Shown here: positions 10,464-21,800 of the stretch, one piece after another
Numbering within the stretch: the stretch's first letter is position 1
How the letters are laid out: the number at the start of each line of letters is the position of its first letter
Origin: Lentinula raphanica
Taxonomy: Eukaryota; Basidiomycota; Agaricomycetes; Agaricales; Omphalotaceae
Assembly (NCBI GenBank): GCA_027919835.1
Contig: JANVFP010000006.1
Location: forward strand, 1,178,001 to 1,242,000
DNA: 64,000 nucleotides
Direction: 5' to 3'
Notes under the pieces: model-generated
Told to the model about the DNA's origin: nothing
The model's input: the letters and a program-made list of their open reading frames with translations, nothing else
Database searches by the model: none
Program-made: the position numbers and the translations under genes

Positions 10464-10782
10464 CAGTGTTGGACAGTCAATGACGAGAAGTCAAAGTCAA
10501 AGTCACAAATTGTGACTTTGACTCTTGTCGTCAAAAATTTGTCAATTGACTTCCGGTTATTCAACTCAGCCGAGCTACCGGCTGACCCAAGTTTTCCATC
10601 TTGTGACACTTGCTGTCTCACCACGAATAATCACGCTTTTTTTTCAATTTCCCTACCTGTTGCCAAGCATTCCCGAGCATTCCCATGGTGCCGTCAAAAG
10701 TCATCGTCATTGACTGAGTAACATTGACTACTAGTCACAAGTCACTGACTGATTGACTAAGTCAATGACTTGTCCATCACTG
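10464..10782. mobile_element. hAT-type MITE, copy 1 (319 bp)
   Basis: Both ends carry inverted CAGTG-type termini (CAGTGTTGGACA on the left; CAGTGATGGACA read inward from the right). The interior is full of GTCA/TGAC steps and contains a 27-bp palindrome (10496-10522, centred on 10509). There is no transposase. The CAGTG ends with a perfect 8-bp duplication place it in the hAT superfamily as a non-autonomous element. It lies in inverted orientation to copy 2. Confidence 0.93.
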
Positions 10783-10995
10783 ATACGGAACCCTTCGACT
10801 CGGCCATTTTGACCAAGGTGGCGATAACTCTCACCAGATAGTGAAGATTGGAAATCGCCTCGGGGGAGCCCAAAATATCGAACGCCGCATTGGGGCTGCA
10901 TCGAGTCGGTGCAGCAAGTTTGGTGTCTATTCGAACATAACCTATGATGAATATGTTCTTCGTAGTCCAGTGGTGCGTTGGGTCTTTGTATGTTC

Positions 10996-11325
10996 CAGTG
11001 ATGGACAAGTCATTGACTTAGTCAATCAGTCAGTGACTTGTGACTAGTAGTCAATGTTACTCAGTCAATGACGATGACTTTTGACGGCACCATGGGAATG
11101 CTCGGCAATGCTCGGCAACAGGTAGGGAAATTGAAAAAAAGCGTGATTATTCGTGGTGAGACAGCAAGTGTCACAAGATGGAAAACTTGGGTCAGCCGGT
11201 AGCTCGGCTGAGTTGAATAACCGGAAGTCAATTGTCAAGTCAATTGACGAATTTTTGACGACAAGATTCAAAGTCACAATTTGTGACTTTGACTTTGACT
11301 TCTCGTCATTGACTGTCCAACACTG
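10996..11325. mobile_element. hAT-type MITE, copy 2 (330 bp)
   Basis: This is nearly the reverse complement of copy 1, with about 12 extra bases near 11230-11245. Its ends are CAGTGATGGACA and the inverted CAGTGTTGGACA. It is flanked by its own perfect 8-bp duplication GTATGTTC (10988-10995 and 11326-11333), so it is an independent insertion and not part of a larger inverted structure. Confidence 0.93.
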
Positions 11326-11491
11326 GTATGTTCGGATACCAGTACCTTTCCAGATTTGTCTACCAGCAGGAAGGCCCTCTTGAGAGGAACGTTCCACTTG
11401 CAGAAAGTAGTGATGACCGATTGCGATGCTCCATATTTCTTTCTCCCGTGGAACTGAAGACGACCGTCAACATCATAGAGCAACGTTGAAC

Positions 11492-13363
11492 GTTGAACGT
11501 TGCAAGACCGACAATAACATATCCCCCTCAATCTCGTTCACGGACCGCGATGGGGAGACACGAGTTGTGAAACCACAGCCAATTGTGAAGTGGTTAGGGG
11601 TGTACCTGGACAGGAAACTCCTGTTCAATCACCACGTCAAGACACTAGCAGGTAACGCTGGCAAGGCACTGGGATTGCTCACGATGCTCGCCAACACGGT
11701 CAAAGGTTTGTCGCAACGACACATGCGCACCATGTACAAGAGTTGCGTGGTACCGGTAATGACGTACGCCAGCCCAGCATGGTGGACGGGTAAGAAATCA
11801 CACGAGAAACTGCTAGAGAAGATTCAACATAGAGGCTTGAGACTGATTTGCGCAGTTTTTAGGACTACGCCCATAGTGGCAATGGAGATAGAAGCCTCCA
11901 TACCCCCGATACAGCTCGAACTTGACAGGCTCAACCGGGCATGTGCGCTGCGGTTTAACAAGTTGAGTACGAGTAACCCCGTGATACAGAGGCTGGACGA
12001 CGCGTGGAGGGCTGGAAACCCTCCATCCTACCCACCGCCAATCCAGTTTCGCAGAGGGAACCGAAGCGAGAAAGATCGGCGAAGAACAACCCAACTGCAG
12101 GAAATAGCAAAACACACCGACCCCGACGATGAACGCATCCTACCTTTCCTAACACCACCATGGAGGAAAACGAAAAGCAGTTTTGGAAACCAACTACGGT
12201 TCATCAAGCCCCCACCCAAAGACAAGAAGAAAGACAAGAAGGAAAGGATGAGCAAACTGGTGGAGGAACACAACGGGAAGCTGAGTACACTCCAGAGCTC
12301 AAATGGGAACCTCGTGATATACACTGATGGATCTCTAAAACCCTTCCACAGAGTACGGAAAGCAGGCGCAGGCATCGTGGCATACCACGGAAAGCAAGAG
12401 ACCTTCCACAGGAGCATTGGGCTCGGGATGTACGCTGAGGCGTACGATGGAGAGATAGTGGCACTAAGCTTTGCCGCAGGAATGGCGGCAGCATACACAG
12501 CACAACACCCTGAGGTAAGGCATTGGCAATTCTTTACTAACAGCACCTCTTCTGTAGATGCAATTTTCGACGTGGAACCACGACCAGGCCAAACCTACTG
12601 CTCAAACTTCAACAGGAAAGTATCAGAATTCCTAGCAGACCCAACACATTCGGTAGAAGTCGCGTGGACGCCTAGCCACACAGGTATTAAAGGTAACGAA
12701 CGCGCAGATAATCTAGCAAAAAAAGGAGCCGAGAGGGTGAATGAAACGATCTGGAAAAGGTCGAGGTCGAATGCCCTCCGAATGAACAGGAAGAAGACAG
12801 AAATGGCATGGAGGAAGATTTGGAGCCAACGGTCAGTCACCGGCCAGTTTGCAATAGCTAACAACATCCCTCCAGCACTGAAACCCACAGAGCGTTTTAC
12901 TTCGACACCAAGAGAAACCTTCGGGAGGTTAATGCAATGTAGAACAGGGCATGGCTTTATTGGCAAGTACTACTCTAAGTTCGTACCCACGAAGAACGTT
13001 GACTGCCCATGTGGCGCTTTGTTGCAGACCAGGGAGCATATTCTGAGGGAATGTCCACAATACGACGATTACCGAAGCATCCTGCAAAAGGTCTCGCAAG
13101 ACATATGTCTAGCGGACATCTTAGGTAAAGAGGAAGGCATAGAGGCACTGACCGAGTTCTTGGACGAGTCAGGGGCATTTACTGTCACTGGGAGACCGAG
13201 AAAACAACCAGAACCGCCAGAATACAGACCCCGCGGAATCCACGACGAGATGGACGACTGGTTCAACGAGGACAATGGCGACAAAATCGAAGACACGAGA
13301 GAAGCGGACTGGAGGGACGAAGTAGTCGACGAGGATGACTACATCACCGACAGCGATGGATAA
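11492..13363 (+). CDS. LINE polyprotein remnant: reverse transcriptase C-terminus and RNase H
   Basis: About 620 residues with no stop. The thumb/connection region after the reverse transcriptase core is recognised by VKWLGVYLDRKLLFNHHVK and the YASPAWW segment. An RNase H domain follows with IYTDGSLKP (first Asp), GEIVAL (Glu), FTNSTSS (the usual Asp position holds Asn) and the HTGIKGNERADNLAKKGA end. A zinc-knuckle-like CPCG...H...CPQY comes next, then an acidic tail. The catalytic reverse transcriptase core and any endonuclease are missing, so the piece cannot move by itself. The FTNS change would weaken RNase H catalysis. The architecture fits Tad1/I-like fungal LINEs. The frame also runs upstream to 11426 into host DNA by chance. 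Confidence 0.88.
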   Translation, partial: VERCKTDNNISPSISFTDRDGETRVVKPQPIVKWLGVYLDRKLLFNHHVKTLAGNAGKALGLLTMLANTVKGLSQRHMRTMYKSCVVPVMTYASPAWWTGKKSHEKLLEKIQHRGLRLICAVFRTTPIVAMEIEASIPPIQLELDRLNRACALRFNKLSTSNPVIQRLDDAWRAGNPPSYPPPIQFRRGNRSEKDRRRTTQLQEIAKHTDPDDERILPFLTPPWRKTKSSFGNQLRFIKPPPKDKKKDKKERMSKLVEEHNGKLSTLQSSNGNLVIYTDGSLKPFHRVRKAGAGIVAYHGKQETFHRSIGLGMYAEAYDGEIVALSFAAGMAAAYTAQHPEVRHWQFFTNSTSSVDAIFDVEPRPGQTYCSNFNRKVSEFLADPTHSVEVAWTPSHTGIKGNERADNLAKKGAERVNETIWKRSRSNALRMNRKKTEMAWRKIWSQRSVTGQFAIANNIPPALKPTERFTSTPRETFGRLMQCRTGHGFIGKYYSKFVPTKNVDCPCGALLQTREHILRECPQYDDYRSILQKVSQDICLADILGKEEGIEALTEFLDESGAFTVTGRPRKQPEPPEYRPRGIHDEMDDWFNEDNGDKIEDTREADWRDEVVDEDDYITDSDG

Positions 13364-13753
13364 CGAACCCAACCGATCTCCAGCATAAACTTCTTACTTA
13401 CTAAAGCAGACACACAAAACCCCGGGCGTTGGTGCGCTGGACTCACAATCCAGTTGCGTGGGATTTGGTGTCGCCGGTGAAGAGGAACACTGGAGACACC
13501 GCCCAAGTCCAGCAAGAGCCAGAAGGCCACGGTGCGGTTACGCCCGGAAAGGGGACTTGGTTTTGCCCTAACGCCCATCCTCATACATAGGGACGGAGTG
13601 TGCACTGCATAGCGTAGAATTTCCTTCTTATTCTCCAAGGCCTAAGGCCGAGCGAAGCCTCTACCCACAAACTATCCAATTTCACCCACTACGATACTTA
13701 TTAGCTATACTCACGACACAGACACGCACATAGATTACCATACAGAGCAGGAA

Positions 13754-13772
13754 GGAGGCGCTTCGCGCCTCC
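13754..13772 (+). repeat. Perfect hairpin in the LINE 3' untranslated region
   Basis: GGAGGCGC pairs with GCGCCTCC around the loop TTC, 49 bases before the A tail. Some LINE reverse transcriptases recognise 3' stem-loops of their RNA; that role here is inference. Confidence 0.7.
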
Positions 13773-14177
13773 CCGCGCCTTAGTACTTAGACTTACTTGC
13801 TAGCGGTTATACATAGAGTTAAAAAAAAAAAAAAAAAAAGAACGTTTGAACTACGGTCACGACTTACGGCAGTGAATATACGGGCGCCAAAACGGGCGCC
13901 AGCCGCCCGGTTATGTAAGCGGCAAGCCGGCTGGTTTCCCTGATTTCTCAGACTCTTGGCGACTTCAACTCTCTTTTCACCAATTTCTTCACGATTGACT
14001 CCCATTGAGAGTAGTCTAGAAGCCTGGCATTGGCAATAGCATCACGTTGTGCACATTTTGCCAGCTGAACTGTACAATCAAATAATCAGCGCTCAGCCTC
14101 CAACCAAGTTCGCTGAGCCAGGCGATTAGGCGCGGTAACGGTTCGACTTCGTTGGTTCAAATAACCACCATTGCCTT

Positions 14178-14462
14178 ATGTCCTTGAACGTTGGTCATGC
14201 AATCATCGCTTCAACAGCAGTCTTCTGCGTTGTTGCAAGCTATGCCATCCTCTTGAGTGCTGTTCTTCCGCTCACAGGAAACCTGGTCGGTCGTCTAGCT
14301 TTATCCAATTTGTTTTCAGTCCTGAATGTTCTCTTTGCTCAGGTTCTCGATGCACTCGCAAAAGACAACCATTACAAGTACTTTGTGCTGCTCATCATTC
14401 CCACGGGAGCGTATTTTGTGATAGCTAATTGGGTTGGGTGGCAATACTATCGGAATTCATGA
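14178..14462 (+). CDS. Small two-span membrane protein, PIG-Y-like
   Basis: Single exon of 94 residues. Two hydrophobic segments are clear: about residues 8-32 (IIASTAVFCVVASYAILLSA) and 68-90 (FVLLIIPTGAYFVIANWVGW). They are joined by a short loop. The size, two-span shape and the C-terminal pattern IP...YF.IANW.G...YRN resemble PIG-Y (Eri1 in yeast), a subunit of the ER GlcNAc transferase that starts GPI-anchor synthesis. Such short proteins diverge quickly, so the assignment is tentative. A decayed copy lies at 9715-10170, and the two copies bracket the mobile-element island. Confidence 0.6.
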   Translation: MSLNVGHAIIASTAVFCVVASYAILLSAVLPLTGNLVGRLALSNLFSVLNVLFAQVLDALAKDNHYKYFVLLIIPTGAYFVIANWVGWQYYRNS

Positions 14463-14696
14463 CCTGTACTTTGGCTTTAATCGATGACATTGCAAAAACC
14501 GACTTCTGTGTGCAGTTATGCCGCAAAGTGTTCCCTGCCGTTTCCAGAAATCAAAGAAGTTTGCTTGAACATACATAAGTTTATTGGACATGGATATCAT
14601 AGCTCGGGGGCGGACAAATCAAAAAGACATAGGTTACATGATCATACAAAAAATATATAGTTCAATAAATATGCTCGTGAAGTATGTAGTACTTCA

Positions 14697-17600
14697 TCAC
14701 GGTGGTTTTCGCCCAGGTCGTGATCTCTCTGACGGTGTCTGAGATTTCCTACGAACATTCTGCAATTCCTGCCAGAGACTAGTTCGCTCTTCAAATCCGC
14801 CGACCGAGGACGGAGCGGGTGATCGTACAGGGCTACGATCTCGTTCTCTCATGTACCACGGTGCAGGAACCGAAGACTTTGTCGAGCGAGCGGGGCTAGA
14901 GGCTCGAGTCCGGGGGACTTCGGAGATGAGCGTGCGCGTTGGGCTCACTTCGGAAACGGCCTTGCCGGGAGTTTTCAGACGATTGCCTAGCCCAACGAAT
15001 TTCGGAACGGGAGGAGGTTCGTCTGGATTGACTGCTTCTCTTTCGGGACTGACAGATCGGCCTGTACGACGAGGAAAACGAGTTCGAGGCGTGTTGTTAC
15101 GCGGAGCATAGGATAAAGGAGGCATGAATGGCCGAGGAGGTCTTGTGGTGGGTGCAGAGGCGGCAGGAGCAGGGAAATATCTTGCGCGTCTATGTGAACA
15201 ATGAGGCTAGAGTATATACCAACATCTATAAAGCCACTTACGCCACGGCCTTGAGGGAGAGTTTCGTGCGATACTCCTGTAGCCATTTTCCGAGATACTT
15301 CTCTACAGAGGGGGGGCAAGTATTAGGTAGATAGCCATCATTCAATCGAAGATACGCACTGAAGATTGCCTTCTTGTCAACCTCTCTTGCCGTTCTTGCC
15401 TGGAGAGCACGAGGCATGGCACTCATCCAAGCTTTCCAGTACCTAGTCTTGACTCGTTTAGAGTCAAAATGAATGGCAGGGAGTGACTAGAGCCTGTATG
15501 AGATAGGTTTACTCGAGAAGCAACTGTTTCATACCTGAGTCTTGGAAAACCACATCGCAAAAGCACGATATTTCAGTGCCTCTTTATTCTGGAGCAGAAG
15601 CGTATGTTCCTGGGTTGCGTCAGCATTTGCTTTTGGAAGGAAGCCTAAAGGTCAGCAACTCACTAATGGTCTGAGACGCTCCTCCTGGAATCTCTCGCGC
15701 CATCTATCCCAGGCGATTTCGATAGTCCTCAGTTTGATCTCTTCTTCCTTTTGGCGCAGAACATCACGATGGTGACGCGCCGCTCGAGCAGCCGTTAGCC
15801 ATTTGGTAAAGATTTTGCGCATGTTTTCTAAGCAAAGACAGTTAGAATACTGAGCGAATGCACATTGAGACTAAGGATCTCACCGTGTCTCTTGATATCC
15901 TCATAGCTTTCCATGAGACCCAACTCTTCTACATGCCGCGCACGAACAACCTTCCAGCGGTTGAAGGCCGAACTAAGCAAATCGGTTCTGAGTCGTATGG
16001 CGTTCAGCAAGCAATGGGTGATTTGGACTCACATCAGAAGAGCCGCTTCGTTGCGTTGTGAAACTTCCAACTCTCGCACTTTGAGTTCTATGACACGATT
16101 GGTCCAGTGCGTTAATGAGTTACTCAAAATTCTCTAGAAAGAGCAATGAGAGCGGTAACAGATGTTCAAAAGAAATTGTCATACACGGCGAACTTGCTCC
16201 ACGATGAGATCTTCGGCTTGACGTTGTTGTCTGGATTTCTGGGACAAGGATATCCACACTGGATGCAAGGGATTAGATTGTGAGGTCCAAAGCAGCCTAC
16301 GAATCTCTGACCTGCGAAGATTTTCTTCACTTTTGCTGTAGTAAAAGTCTGGAAGTTCTTCTCTGCGACGCGCTCTTGATATTTGTCCCTGATACGATTC
16401 CATGACCTGTGTAGGACTATGAATTTTTCTGCTAGACGCGCTTTCTTGGTGAGTTGAAGTTTGGCGTGGAGTTGTAAACGCCATTGAAGAAGTGCACGAC
16501 GATTGACGTGCGCAAAGTAGTACTGCAAGGCACGGGATCGGTCATTCTGCTTGGCAGCCAGGGCCTGTCGCCATGTAGAAAGTGCATGTATGGTACTACT
16601 TGAGTTCAGGCGTGTAGAAAAGTGAAGAGCCAGATCTGCAACGAAATATCATGAGACAGGCGGGAAGACAGTGGAGGAAAAACTCAATAACCTGTGAGTT
16701 TGCGATGATGATCGATCTGAGCTTTCCATGTAGCCCAAACAGTCTTGACCAATAGAAAAGCCCTAACTTTCTCAAGAAGTTGTCCGCGTTCGTGTGCCTT
16801 CCAAACACGCATTACTGCTCGCAGAAGAACATCATCTTGCCGTATGATATGCTTGTCAGCACGAACTTCCAGATACTACCAGGAAGGTGAGAAGGACATA
16901 GAATTTCGTGCAGCAACTTACCTGTATCCGGTCTCGGGCGGCCTTCCACGATCGAATGAATCTTTTCGCAATGTTCACATTATAGAATGCATCTGCATTT
17001 TGAAGATCATACCTAGAAAGTCTCTGAGTTATGGATGTGGGCGATTCGAGTTGTGTATACGTACATTTTCTTGTTCCACGTATCCAGAGATTTCGATTTG
17101 ATTCTGAGTTCAACCCTCTCCCGAACGACCGCCTCAGTACGAGACAGGTCTGTAGATGCCCGCCAGTGATCCCAAAATGACTCTACAACCCTGTCCATAC
17201 GACGAATAGCTATCTCATTCGCGACAGCTTCCTTCTCCACCGCTTCACGAACTCGTGTCCGCCAACGATGAAAGAGCCTCGTTATTAGCTGCTCATCAAA
17301 GTACTGGTCCGCAACGATCAACCTGTGGGATCGTCCCCAGGTTGTCCAAGCTTCCTTCAATATTCTCATGTCCCGCTTGATCCGCACGACTTGCATCTTC
17401 TGACGCATATCGCGTCGCCATTCCGCTTGCTGTTTTTCCTTCACGCGTTTTCTGAAACGCTGTTTCCAAATGCTGAAGAAAATGCGTTGACAACGTCTTT
17501 TATCAAAGGCTTGGACTCGTTCCTCCATGTTACGATACGAGCTAGTTCGTTGATGCCAGAGCTGAAAGAGCTTTCGTACCAGCAGGTTATCTCGCGCGTC

Positions 17601-18681
17601 GTCAATTTGTTCATTGGTCGTCTATCATCGACGCTGTTAGTTCGAAACAATTAGCTACAGAATAGTAACTTACTATGATCCATTGGAACCCTTGCCTCCA
17701 TACATCGAAACAACGTTCCATAAGCCTATCTTTCCTGAACATATCGGCTTCCTTCTCATCTTGCATCATTGCGACTTTTTTCCAGGCATCTTCCTCATTC
17801 AAGGCAGTATTCCCCCGTTCCGTAAACTTTGGGATTATAGAGGGTCGCTTGGGTGGTAATTGTGGACTCGATGAGACCAGTTCGGATGAGATCGGAGAAC
17901 TGGATGTGGCGGGGAAATTTCTGATATTGACACGATGGGAAAGGGGAGTGGACGTGATGGGTTCCGAAGTATCATACTCCATAGTCCTTGCAGTTCGCCG
18001 AAAGGGAGCTTGCGAAGGAAGTGGCTTGGGATGTGGAGGCGAGAAATCCTCATCCAATTCCAGACCTAATGAGTTCTGTGTCAAGGTCGAACGACCCGAG
18101 CCTTTGCGAGAGGGGAAGACTGTTGAAGACGCGGCTAACGCATAGGGCCCGTCTTCGATGGAACTATTTTCGGAACAGGACATCTGGGAGTCACGAAGCC
18201 CGGAAGAGAACAGGTCGTCGCTGACGATAGTCGAAGGCCCCGCTCGAGAAGGTATAGCCATACCAGAGGTCGCGTTTCGTTGTAATGCCGTGACAGCAGC
18301 TTTAGGCGGTGCCAAGTTCCGCGGCTTCGAACCATATCCATTTTGCGCTTTAGTTGTGTCCCACTTGTCTTGCCAGCTGCTTCCCTTGAGCGTGCCCAAC
18401 TTCAAGAGCTCCCCATAATATTTAGCTCCATGAGGATCCAAGCCACGCTCGAGAAGAACGTCGTTGTATGCCTTGAAAACAGGGAGGAACGTAGTCGCGG
18501 TTGGACCGGCTCGTTCTATGATAGTATCTATGAGCTCGACATCCTCGGGTGACAAGCCTGCGAGCTCGGGGATATTTGATGAGTGGGAGAAGCGAGACAC
18601 GTCTTCTGAGTTCGCTGTAGATGAGATTCGCTTGGTGGATTTTGCTGGTGAAGAGGACCTAGCTGGCCGGAAGGTGAACAT
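14697..18681 (-). CDS. SFI1: Sfi1-like centrin-binding spindle pole protein
   Basis: Multi-exon gene. Exon 1 is 18681-17674 (start MFTFRPARSSSPAK), exon 2 is 17621-17065, and several short exons run to the stop at 14697. After a Ser-rich N-terminal region with a conserved helix block (about 18600-18350), the protein is a chain of repeats with an aromatic residue and W about every 30 residues (LFQLWHQR, IFFSIWKQRF, LKEAWTTWGR, LFHRWRTR, FWDHWRAS, FIRSWKAARD, LHRSWNRIRD, AFNRWKVVRA, AWDRWRERF). This is the Sfi1 pattern, in which each repeat binds one centrin (Cdc31). The C-terminus is Ser/Pro/Arg-rich. The role is spindle pole body duplication. An upstream ATG at 18786 in the same frame is less likely. 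The promoter holds CACGTG and ACGCG-type elements (18720-18755). Confidence 0.85.
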
Positions 18682-18892
18682 AGAGCATAAGGGGAAAAAC
18701 AAGTTCATCAACAACAGTGCATGTCGCGTTACGTCATCGTCACGTGGACGCGCTTTGCCAGATTCTCGCCTCAGAGTCACTGTCACCGGCCTTCAGCTCA
18801 AGCTCAAGTTTCAAGTTAACAACTTGCAAAAATTATCAGCATGTACCAAGATAACCGGGCTATAGATAAATTGTCAAACATCGCCATGGAAA

Positions 18893-21800
18893 TCACCAAG
18901 TGTCTATCATAGATCTACGGTACTTGGATACAATCTCGTCCACTTTCAAGACAGCTGCAGAAGCTGCGCGTCTCAGAGCAAGTAATTGTTCTCCTCCGCC
19001 TCCTTCTAATCTTACTCCATCGTCCAGTCTAGAAAAAATGGCAGAAGCCCACTCACTGACACCCATCAATAACGCAGTATGGTCCATACTGATCGAACGT
19101 CCGCCGTCCAACTCAATACAACCGTCCAGAATGATCACCGCGAGCTCCAAAGCAGAAGCTAGGACGGAGGCCTCCTTCGCTCCTCTCTCAACAGAGTCAG
19201 TGCCATCCGTAGGTTGATCTGCGACAGACATTGGCTTTGTACCCAATGTCAAGGCGAGCTCTAAACAATCTGGAGCTAAGAAACCTAGCCATTCTGGAGT
19301 ATGTTGAGAGGCATGCGCCAAGATAGTCAAAGTTCGCAAGTAGTGTGTTATGACGACAGGGTTCAAGATGAGACCAGTTCCAGTGCCCTGATACTTGGCC
19401 CGGCCTTCGTGATACGCAGTCCGTTCCTCTCGAGTCTGTTCGTCCCGAAGGAAAAGCCAGAAACGATTAATCAGTGGAGCAATGAAGTACTCGGCTGCAA
19501 CTTCGTTAAACGTCGTCTGTTTGGGAGGTATCACGTCTGACATGCGCGTTTTCGAGCCCGCCACCTCAGATATACGTCGAGAGGGCTGGATTTTGAACCG
19601 TCGTTCTCGAACGATTTCAGGAACTTTGTCTTCGGTGGCTTCTTTCCCTCTCTCGATGGCCTGTCGAGTGATGCCACCCAGAATTTGAGACAATGCGGCT
19701 GCCTCTGGATGAGGTAGATATGCTTGGTGTAAAAGAGCGGGTAAACGCTTGCTAGGGAATGAGGTGGCTTCGCGAGAGACTTGAGAAGGAGGAACAGGTA
19801 GAGAAGCTAACTCTCGGGCCCCCAAGGCCAAAGCGTTGAGCATGGCATATCTTTGATCGGTCGAGTATTGGTTCTTGAAGAACTCTTCGATGATGCACCT
19901 GAACGAGAACTTCAGTGTTGGCTATACGTTTTCCGTGAAGGTATTACTTACGGGGCAGCTCGTTTAGGAGCGCAAGCTACTAAGGCATTCAGGGCATTCT
20001 GTCGTAACTCGCTAAATCGATCCAGATCAAAATTGTCTTGTAGACCGACTAGGCCATACGCTAAATTGACCGCGTTTTCCTCTGTGTGATATAGTAAGTC
20101 CTCTCCTTTTTCAGGATACCGAAATACGAACCAAGCTCCATCCCGTAGTCTTTCTTCTTTCGGATGAGTTCTTCCGCACAATTCAACGCTACCTCGATTT
20201 TGTCTGCCTCTTCTGCAGGATTTTCTTTTGACATTCCACCCGTGCTCCTGAGCATAGCACCAAGCTGAGCAAGGTAAACTGGTTTGGGCGTTTTCTTACG
20301 GTTGACATTCAAGGAAGGATCTTTCTCTATGTCTTCTAGTTCCGAAGGTGTGGGTGAGTTTGAGCGTGAAGACGGAACGGAATCATATCCTGTGACAGAG
20401 TCGTCTGAGTCGTACTCGTCAGTGCGGAGCGTGATGACTGATTTCTTGGGTTCTGCTGTCTCTGGTCGGGAATTCTCCGATGCAACGATATCTGGAGAAT
20501 TTCTTTCATCCAAGATGCCAACATCTACATCCACATCTCGAGTTTCGAGTAAGGCGCGCAAGCTCCGAGCCCATGGTTTCCCACTATCATCTCCGTCCCA
20601 GTCTTTGAAATCCAAATTCTTTCCTGCATGCTGTGCGGCGACTTCAGCTACTAACATGCCACAATGCCGGACGGCGTTGTCCATGCTGCTGATGTAAGTG
20701 CTGATGCCGTTGATGAAATCCGAAGAGAGAACTAGAGACGACACTTCGGGCGATGAGGGAGGGAAGTAAGAGATTGTCAGGAGGAGAAGTAATGTTAAAA
20801 CTATACACAGACATTCATAGGTCATAGGTTGTTTATCGGTAGAAATGGGCAGTAGAGTCACGTACATCGATGTCGGGAAATCATTGAATGCTTGATATGT
20901 TCTGGATTTGACCAGAGAGATGCAGTTTCATTCAGAAGAAGTGCCAGAACTACATGATCTGGATTCAACTTCAGGAAGTGATACAGAAAAGGAAACAACC
21001 GACGCGTTTGATCACACCCTGCAATCCAACAGACGAAGACACGGCTCATGGCTTCTTTCCACTCGCGGCCAAGTACCACTGCAGATGTTGCCTGCCATAG
21101 TTCGTCATCGACTTGTGTGAAAGGGCAAAGCTTGTTCAGAACGAAGGCTTCTCGTTTCACGAGAGCTCTGGCCAAAGGAGTTTTATCGGTGCTTGACTCT
21201 GGAGTGTTCAGGCAAGCAAAGAGCGATGCTAGCACATGTTGTAGTGCAAACGAAGACTCGAAATTTCGGAAGACGCGTAACCACGATGACGAGTAGGAAT
21301 CTACGTCACTTTGAGCAAGTCGGGGACGTATGATTGGGAGAGTCGTATGAAAGAACGAAGGCTGAGAATCTGCATTTGGTGGATTTAGGGGAAATACACC
21401 GAGATTGACGAGCTTCGTCAAGAGAAAAGTTATCGATGCTACACGTTCTAAACTAGACTGAATGATCTGCGCGCTCTTGAATCGATAGATCGCGTACCTG
21501 GAGAGTATTTTGACACCAACACTTCGCAGCGAACAGACAAGTCATTGAAATATCTTCCATGTCTTAAAGAGGAGGGGACTTCCAACTTCTTTGAACCGCA
21601 ATAATTGCCGACTTTAGCAGGAACGGCTACGACATTCTGGATGCAGTCTTCCCATACTTGATTCAACTTGATAGGTGAATCTTGCCGCGAAAATATGTAG
21701 TGATGCAGCCTGTCGATTGGATATTCTTTGGATAACCGGGCCAGTAGACGCATAGAGTGGTCTGTGAACAGAAGGGAAAGAATGGTTCCGTATGCGAGTG

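Larger units (their letters stand above)
11492..13839 (+). mobile_element. 5'-truncated LINE retrotransposon with poly(A) tail
   Basis: The element starts inside the reverse transcriptase region, holds one long open frame to 13363, a 3' untranslated region, and a run of 19 A (13821-13839). AACGTTGAAC before it (11482-11491) and AACGTTTGAAC after it (13841-13851) look like a target duplication with one indel. The 3' untranslated region has a perfect hairpin GGAGGCGC-TTC-GCGCCTCC (13754-13772). 5' truncation and an A tail are the hallmarks of target-primed reverse transcription. Confidence 0.85.
10235..14005 (-). pseudogene. Unrecognised gene broken by two MITEs and a LINE
   Basis: Minus-strand coding pieces become collinear once the insertions and one copy of each target duplication are removed. 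They are 14005 to about 13850 (starting MGVNREEIGEKRVEVAKSL), about 11490-11334, 10987-10791, and 10455-10235. The LINE junction and the first-MITE junction keep the frame exactly. Around the second MITE the frame is kept only if a 50-base intron (GTACTG...ACGAAG) is assumed, so that MITE may lie in an intron. No domain recognised. The visible C-terminal part has a charged segment (KTFEWKNKNEWVAKYWK) and a Pro/Asn/Gln-rich end. As the sequence stands no full product is possible. Confidence 0.5.

Noticed and set aside
10235..11383. Open frames sharing MVRQQVSQDGKLGSAGSSAEL in two places as a duplicated gene
   Set aside because: The shared part is the MITE sequence itself, read in the same frame in both inverted copies. 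It is not a conserved protein.
14110..14170. tRNA-like GGTTCAAAT segment upstream of the PIG-Y-like gene
   Set aside because: No acceptor stem or anticodon arm could be folded at the right spacing.
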